From positions 186,001-250,000 of the forward strand of contig JASANG010002037.1 of assembly GCA_030248215.1 (NCBI GenBank): a stretch of DNA of 64,000 nt. Direction: 5' to 3'. Shown here one piece after another: positions 13,801 to 22,800 of the stretch. Each line of letters begins with the position of its first letter. Position 1 is the stretch's first letter. A program made the position numbers and the translations under genes. This stretch comes from Enoplolaimus lenunculus. Lineage: Eukaryota; Nematoda; Enoplea; Enoplida; Thoracostomopsidae. Under the pieces are notes generated by a model, which was given only the letters and a program-made list of their open reading frames with translations, was not told where the DNA came from and searched no databases.

Positions 13801-16800
13801 GAAACATATTCAAGCACTCAGTGGAATTAACGTAGTTCCGTTTTGGATGTCTGCGTTTTTGTGGGATTCAATATGGTTTGAAACTGAAATGTTTATTTAT
13901 TTTTGTTGATTATTTAAAACTTTCAGGCTGTGATTGTAAAATTACTCACCGAATGAAGTAGACTTTAAATATACACTTTATGGCTATAGCACGGTTCGAA
14001 CCGGAACTAAGCTTTGCCGGAACAGGAACGAGAACAGGAATTGAATATCTTTGCAGGAACAGGAACAGGAACAGGACTTGTCTGTTAGCTACGAAACTTT
14101 ACATTGGCCGTGGATTATTGAATTTTAGTTACCTGATCCCTACTGCCATTACCATTGCTCTGTTTCGTGTATTCAATGTACATCAACTGGCATCGGAGTC
14201 AAATTGGCGTTGTATCTTACTTTTACTGGTTCTCTACGGTTGGTCTGTGATACCACAAGCTTACTGTGGTTCCTTTTTGTTCAGTGAACCCACTGGTGCA
14301 TTTGTTAAAATGCTGGTTTATCATATTGTCTCAGGTATAGTTTATATTTGGAATGGTGGGTCGGGTAAAAGCAGTGACGGATCCGGAAATATCCAATGGT
14401 CGAGGCCATGCGATCAGTGAAAGAAACTAGCAAGCAATAACCAAAACTGAATTTAATCACTAATTTTTAACGCAAAGCTTCGAGCTTTTGTCCCTATTGG
14501 GGCCTAAGCCTGGGTGGTCTTGTCTGGGATCCGCCGGTGACAGGAGCGTAGCCATGATTTCATTTCTGGAGGGTATAACTCGTGTCAAAAGGTGTATTGC
14601 CAGCTGCTCAGGTGAAACTCGTTGGAGGAACAGGAAATGACAACAGGAGTCGTTTCGGGACATCATAGCCTCCTGTATAAGTTTTAGACGCTAAAAGGCA
14701 GCAAGCGAGCGGGAAGTTTTTTCGCCTCTGTATCACAAAAAGCAGTTTTTAAAAGTATCTCATATACCGGGTGATAAACTTGGCCAATGCAGATTTTTAC
14801 AACGGTTACAAATAGAAAATGTAATTAGAACTAACAGTGTTAGAGCTAAATCCCTCCACGACGTTGCTGGAATGACTGTGATAACTTTACTTGTTTCAGG
14901 TATCGGACCACTACTTTTAACCACACTGTTGCTGCTCCTGTCGAAAAAGGAAGCCAAAATGATTTTGGAATGGATATTTATCGCAATTTTTCCAAATTAC
15001 TGCCTAAGTCAAGGTAAGCTTATCTTAAATTATCGCTTTTTCAGATATATTATTTATTTTTACTCATTTTCTAAATTTACATTTAAAATGCTTAATTTTA
15101 TCGAGTTGGCAATAGGTCTTATAACATTTTAGCTACGGAGTCAAACTTTATTAAGTTTTACATATTTTGCAAATGTTTTTATCGATATGAGAAATTTCTT
15201 AATAGTTGAGGTTGCGATTTGTTTGAAAAGCTATGGATAACTGGTAATATGTGCTCGGGCCATCTAATGATTATTCTAAAACTATGGTAAACGTTATTGC
15301 TTCAAAAGTCTTTTCAATTTAACCCTTAAATTTGTACTATTTATGATTCAATGAATAATTATTAAATTTTGGGTTGATTAGCAATTTTAGCAATAAATAC
15401 TCTATCTTGAAATCGCTATATTCGATTGGTTACTATAACAAAATATCATCAGGAGTATAGTCTGCAGAGACCACTGAAATGTAAAGAAATCGTGTCGAAA
15501 ATACAAATCCGTTTCTCGCATTTTGAAAAAACCGTTTATGTTGATGTAGAAAAATAGCATTTTGGTATACACTGCAAAAACTGGTCAGTCAAATTGACTC
15601 TCTACGAAATAGGCTCTACGGGACTACATAAACTGAGTCATATTTGACTCGCCAGAGTCAAACGTGCAACTCAGAGAGTTGAATTTGACTCTGGAATAAT
15701 CGAATTTGACTAAGTTTCTGTAGTCCGGTAGAGCCTATTTCGAAGAGAGTCACTTTGACTCACCATTTTTTGCAGTGTATGTCAAATAATCATTTATACA
15801 TATGACGGTTTGGTTTACTAGCGATTTTCTTATATGAACTTCTGTGTTTTAAAGCGTTTTGAAAGTTGCCGTTTGAAACGCGAAAAACGTACAAAATAGC
15901 GTTTTGTAACATTGTAGCAAAGTACTGCTCATGACCGTCAGGGTGTAACCGGATATTCGTTTCTCTATCGTTTCCGTTATTTTTACTGTCCGCCTACATC
16001 CTATAACCATACTTTTTTCGATTTAAGCCTTAGACATGTACTACGTGAACCAAAATTTAATAATTGAATGTCAAAATGTTGGTCTTTTGTACGGAAACAA
16101 ACGATGCAAACAGTATTTAAACAACGGCATTAACGCAGCTCAATTGTGTTGTACCAAAAGTAAGCGATTGCGGATGCGATTTGTGAAATCTTACTTATTA
16201 TTTACTTAAATCAAGTGTGGATGATCCGTCTTAGACAAGAGTATGCAACTGGGTACATTCTGTGCTGGAAACAATGTAACCGGCACGCGTTGCGTTTTGG
16301 TTTATCTCCTCATTAGTGATAGTGTGCAATTAGCGCAAACCTTAGGAAACTGACACTTTACAAGTACGTAATTAGAAACGTCAAAGTGTATGGATTATAG
16401 AATCACACTTGACCGATATTGAATTTTTGATTGGATGTTTCCTAGAAGTTTGTGGAAAAATTACATCTGTCATTTTTAGTGATTTGTTGTTTTGAGACGT
16501 TCGCTGATTTGAAATTGCGGTCTAACATTTTTAGTCGCGTAGTGCAAAACGCACTTAATTCAACGGCTCCTATCATGGGTCTTTGCCGTTGTCCCCCCTC
16601 AACCCGCGTTTGCCCAAAAGTGGTCGGATTTTGGAAATTTTTTGCATATTTAAGCTTCTCATGGCCTCCTCTCATCTTTCCTTAGCCAAAATTTGTATTT
16701 TTGAAAGATTCGATTGTTTAAGCTCACAAGATCCAGGACCCAAAAATTGTCAAAAGTTTGACAAATTATAAATCATTCGATGCAGTTTGCAGGGTTGAGT

Positions 16801-19800
16801 TCAGTGGTGTTAAATTTTTTGTATTCATACGTTTGGTTAACGAGTTATTGCGAAATAACTGATTTGGCGCGCTGCCAAATATTTGTGTTGGTGCCAAATA
16901 TGTTATTTGACCATAATTCGTTAACCAATCGTCTGAGTGCAAAATATTTAACACCGTTTTACTCAACCCCACAAGCTGCATCAAATGGCATATAATTTAT
17001 TAAGCTTTTGGACAAAAAACTTTGAGTCAACCTTGGGACCTTAAAAAATCGAATTTTTCAAAAATTCAAATTTGGGTATGAAATGATCAGCGCAAATCAT
17101 GGAAAGCTTAAATATGCAAAAAATTTTCAAAGTTTGTCCACTTTTGGGCAAACGCGGGCTGGTGGATAATCGAAAAGACCCTTCAAATCTGTGTAGCATT
17201 TATCGTCAGTTGATGATATGTCTTAGTTTTCGAACCAGTGAATAACGAGGTTTCAAATTCAGAACATTCTTCGCGTCTCATTTGTCCTACTTGTTTAATA
17301 GCAATTTTGAGATCCGCAATTGCAGGAGTTCGTCAGTTTAAAAACCTATCGCTAAACTGGTAATAGACGCCATACGCATTTGAGACTATGGTGTGAAAGG
17401 TTACTTAGTTTCTTATATTTCAGAAGGATACGTTCTCAACAGTTTAGCGTGGCATTCATCAGGAATTGGTCGCGAATTATTTTTTCTGGCCCTTCAAGGA
17501 GCCGGATACTTTATGTTGTTGTTTTGTATTGAATATGGTCTGATTAGGCGGATTATCTACACATTATCTTCAATGAAGTTGGTGTCGAACCGGAACTATA
17601 CTGTATCCGGTGACATCGATAGCCTAGAACAACGGATGCTACATAAAGGTAAGTTTTATTTCAAAAGTATCTTGTAAGAAAACAGAAGTTGCCTGCAGAA
17701 GCACTCTTACGAGGACGGGAGGCGTAGTTCATCATTAGCCCCTTCACCCTCGGTCTGAAAAATTCTCGGCAATATTTAGAAAAGCGTATTGCTGACAGTG
17801 TTTTGTCATAGCCGACCCGCTGAAAAATAGACTCTTGTTCTCTTTTCCACATATTTTTAAGTTTACGGTTAAGGTTAACATTTACTAGACTCAATGTTAT
17901 GCTTAGGGAAAGGCTTTGTGAAAATTTTGGCTTACGCTTAGGCATGGCCAAGCCTTTTGCAAATCCTAAGCCAATAAGTCTAAACCTAAGCTTACAGCCT
18001 AAGTCAGACAGAGGAAACGGCACAGGAGCTGTAACTAAGCACAAACCTTGTAGGCAAAATAGTACACAATGCGTAGATTTTTAAGATATAAACTGGGAAT
18101 TTTTTATTAACCCTTTTTCACATGAATATTTTCAATATCATATGTGATAAAATTTCAAGGTAAAATTCTATCCCCAAAGATTAAACAATTATTGCGGCTT
18201 ATACACACTACAATAGTTTAACGTTACAAAAGAGCTGTGTCGGGCGTGTCTGCTAGCTCCCCTTTTAATCGGGCGCTGATGGTGAAAGCTTTCTATTCGG
18301 AGGAATCCTAACTTCAATTCATATCAGATGAAATAGGACATATTCATGCATGGAACGTTCAAAAACAAATTATGTTTCTAAATTACTTCATGGTATCACA
18401 CCATTTTAGCCACCTATGCCTACACATTTGTATTAAGTTTATTATGAATTACGCATTCAACAGGTTATAGGGGCTACAGCGATTTGAGAATATGAAAATT
18501 TTAGGTTCACAAATTGATCCGGATGTTCGCGAAGAGCGACGTACCGCGGAGTATTTGTCGAAACAAACTTACACAGGGTCTTCTCAGCATTATGCGTTGC
18601 TGGTCAATCGGTTGACGAAAACCTACAACCGCGGCCGCGTTAAACCAGTGGACAGCCTTAGCTTTAAAGTTCATAACAACGACTGTTTTGGATTGCTCGG
18701 ACGCAATGGAGCTGGTAAAATTTGCTGATGGACATAAAATAGGATTGATTTATAAATCTACGATGTTGTAGAAGGTGTTATCTACGGGGGCTGGAATGAA
18801 TTAGACAAGTTTCTTGTCAGTCTACTTTTGAGCAGGGATATACAGGGGGGGATATGGTGATATATCTTCCTAGAAAATTTACAGAGAAACGTAGGACAAA
18901 GTATTATAAAACAGTGTCAGATCGAACGGTTTGCAACTTCAAGCATTAGGACAGCATTTTGAATTTTATGTTGAATTTGTGCCATCTTTTTCTGTTGTCC
19001 GACTAAGACACAACGTGAGCTTCAGATGAAGAATTCTGTTGCAAAATTTTCAGTTATTTTGTGTATTCTTAATGAAGTTTTGTAGTATTTTTTGCGAATA
19101 CAACTGCAGTTTTATATAATAACATTTGCGGATGGTGCAATTAACAACAATTTGAGCTCGCACCTTTTAAAAATTCAAAGTCAACCACGTTTTGACTTGG
19201 AAAATTTGCAACTTTAGGCAAAACCAGCACATTTGAAATTTTGACTGGGGCGAACCGGGCGTCCGGCGGAGATGCAACAATCGTTGATGCCAGTATTCGT
19301 AAAAATTGGAAACAGGTAATCAGCGTTTTACATTCTCTGGCTTCTCAAAGCAGATGCGAAGTTTGGGCTGCCTGCGGAGGCAACACGAGCCATTTTATCA
19401 AGCCAGTTTAGGACGTCTCATGAGTCTCTGCAAAAAACGTCCCCACCAACAGCCCAGTTAAAATAACAGTTATAATTTATAGTAGTAAACACGCTTGCAA
19501 ATTTGCAACCCTAAAACATAATTCACAATTGTGTATATTGACTTTCACACAACAACTGTAACGCTGCCGAAAATACGTATGCGGAGTGTTCCAGCTTTAA
19601 TAATATAGATGTGTGAAACGAAATAACTAACGGCATTTGACTAATTTATATACTGATTTTACGACTTATCCATTTTCAGTACAGTTTTAAACTGAATAAG
19701 GCAGCGAGGGACCTGCAAAATTTGACAAATGATTATGATTTTAGATAGTGAATTTGACGGAAAAAATTTTCAGCTTAATTTGCGTTAATAATTTTTAAAA

Positions 19801-22800
19801 CCGAAAGTGATTAATCTCATATATTTTGGTACCATAAAGGGTTGGCCTTACAAGAAGGACTGTCTCAAAACTGCAAAGGAACAATTTCCGATTTACTTAT
19901 TAAAGTGTGATAACTCTAGTTTTCGAGCAAAACGGTATTTATTTTCAGGCAGCTAGAAACATAGGCTATTGCCCTCAGTTTGATGCCCTTCTTAATCGAC
20001 TGACTGGCCGCGAGACCTTGGTTATGTACGGCAGACTTCGTGGCATACCGGAGCATTCGTTGGCCGAAATAGTCGCCGATTTAATAAGTGCTCTTGGACT
20101 TGGCGATTTTGCTGATAGATGGGTCGGAAATTACAGGTACAATGGAGGCTGGATGGCTTAAGATTTCTTGAGGGGTTGTTACGTTTACTGCAGACAGTGG
20201 CAATTACGAGGGGGTACAAAGTTAAAATTTTGGCAGCGATAAGTTATTTCCGTTTAAATACCTTCTGTTTAATATGGAATACGATCTCAAGCTAGCGTTC
20301 AAACCTCGAACTGCCGGATGAGATGTCTATCTTCCGGGCTCGTGGGGCTGCTAAATTTTGGCCCATTAAAAAATTTTCAACCTTGCTTGTAACTCATTGA
20401 AAACCCTTGAATGCCCCTCCTGAGAAATTTTTTAGCCCCTCCACCTAGCAAGATGAGCTGGCTACGGGCCTGCTATGATCTCACCAGTAGAATATATAAG
20501 TTTGATGTCCAAGTGCGAAAGGCTTTTATTGTTTTGTAGAGATTTTGTGTTGCTCATACGCGTTAATAATTGCTATTACTACTCGTTGCGTATGATTTTG
20601 CGTCAAAACACAGTTGGCGCCCAGTTACTCACAGTATACTCACTTTGCGAAAGTGCTTTAAACGCCACCAAAATATGGCTTGTGATGCCAAACCTAAGAT
20701 TAATTTCAGTGGCGGAATGAAACGCAAACTGAGTCTCGGCATCGCGCTGATTGGTGAACCGCCGTTGTTATTGCTGGATGAACCAACCAATGGCGTTGAT
20801 CCAAAAACTCGTCGCTTTGTTTGGCGAATCCTGAGTCGTATTCGTGAACGGGGCATCGCGATTTTGCTGTCTTCTCACAGGTATTGACATGGTTGAAGTC
20901 GCTTGGTCGTTTTGCACCGTATGTAGGTGTCGAGATCCAAATTTCACAAGACATATGTACAAATCACAGTATTTTATATGGCGCAGCCTAAACTCTTCGA
21001 AACGTCCAAACCCTTCAGGAAGCCTCTGCCGGTCTGGTCCATTTTGATTGGATGGAAAAAGTTTGGGTTCTTGTATCCTCTTTCCATATTTAATGTTGAT
21101 GCCTAGGCTGAGGCTTAAGTTCACGCTTACCGTCAGGGAAAGACATGCTCAAGCTTAAGCTTACGTTTAAACTCGCGCTTGCCGTTAGGCAAAGGCACAG
21201 GTAAAAGTTTAGGCGTCGGCTCAGGCTTAAACATTTTCAGAAACCTGAGCCTCAGCGTGAGCGTAAGCCTAAGACTACAAAAGATTGTACAACAGTCCGG
21301 TGTTGGTCAAAGTTTGTAAATACTCGAAATCGTCGCTGTGTCTTTTTTCTGAATTCTTTTTGCCTTTTATCTACCATTTTGTGATGACCATGTAACTCAA
21401 CATTAGCTTGCTGTTACGGGTGTCAAAGCGTTCTGAGAAAAGGCCCAAAGTGAAACGTTGATCTCTGCTTGCGTCTGTTGCCGGCAGACTCGTTTTATAA
21501 TCATTTCTATAATTCTAAATGACATAAAGACGACAAATTTGTTATGAAAAATGTTATATTCGAGATGAAATTTTTCATAAACGACATAGAATCAGAAGCA
21601 GGTTAGGAAATTATTTGTCATTGGCCCCTAAGACAATGACACTCGCTACCGTATCCAGCGACAAACTAAACATAATTTTTGTACTAAATCTTAATACAAA
21701 ATTTTGGTTTTGATTCCTCTTGGGGGGGCTTTCTCCAGTTGAGACGTTCACAATAATTTGCATAAATTTCAGATGCAAAAATTTCGCTGCAGTAAGTGCG
21801 GTGGTTAGCACAAAATTTTTCAATTGTCGAGTGTTGAGATAAATGCTTGGCAAATATGCCCCACACTTACCCTCGGTGATTGGGATTTAAGATCACGTGC
21901 CAAGCACTGGACTTAGCACTTTCCATTTATAGCTTGTTAGATTTATGAAAAATCTTATCTTTATTTTAATCTTAAGCTTATACTCAAGCCTAAACTTGAG
22001 CCTAGACCGTAAGCTTAACCGTATGTGACGGAAATGTATCAGAAGGAGTTTTCCTTTGCAAAAAATGATTATATTTTATTGCAGTATGGCCGAGTGTGAA
22101 GCGTTATGCACTCGAATTGCAATTATGGCACGCGGTCAACTGCAATGCGTTGGCACAACGCAACATTTGAAAACCAAGTTTGGCAACGCGTACAATGTAA
22201 CGCTTAAAGTTGATCGCACGTGTGTGTCTGCGGTTATTCGTCGAATGGCGCAAGCGTTTCCCGAATGTTTTGTTGTTCCGGTAAAATTTTCGTTTTCACA
22301 CACGGGATCGAATCCACCGCTGGGTGGCTATAAATGAACGATTTGACGGAGCGTTAGCTGATTCATTCATAAAGTCTTATACAACAGTGTCTGTACCTCT
22401 AAATCTTCTTGATTTGTACAATTCATATAAACCAAAATTATAATATAATTTGTTAAAATTTACCACATTTTCCTATTCGTATTGTTCTCGACATTGTTTT
22501 AGCTTATTCGATATCATAGCCTTTTTATAGAAAACTCTTAATATTCAAGGGAGTATACAAGTTTGTTTACATCTCTCCCGAAGTTTCTAGAAAGAAAAAT
22601 ACTTGCAATAGGTTTTAACATTCTGGATCCAAGAGGTAAAAAATATTATTTCGGGTGCTACGCGCATGTTCGAATGAACACATTTACATAAGGCTACTTC
22701 TTGCTGCTGGAGTTGGAGTAGTCACGCCCTGTGGGAAGGTTATGCCCTATTCACACGTGCAAGTTTTCGCTGCGAGAACTTGCAGCTGCAATTTGCACGC

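Noticed and set aside
16766-16995. Mirrored 71- and 72-codon open frames on opposite strands
   Set aside because: They are the two arms of the 605-bp palindrome and resemble each other for that reason.
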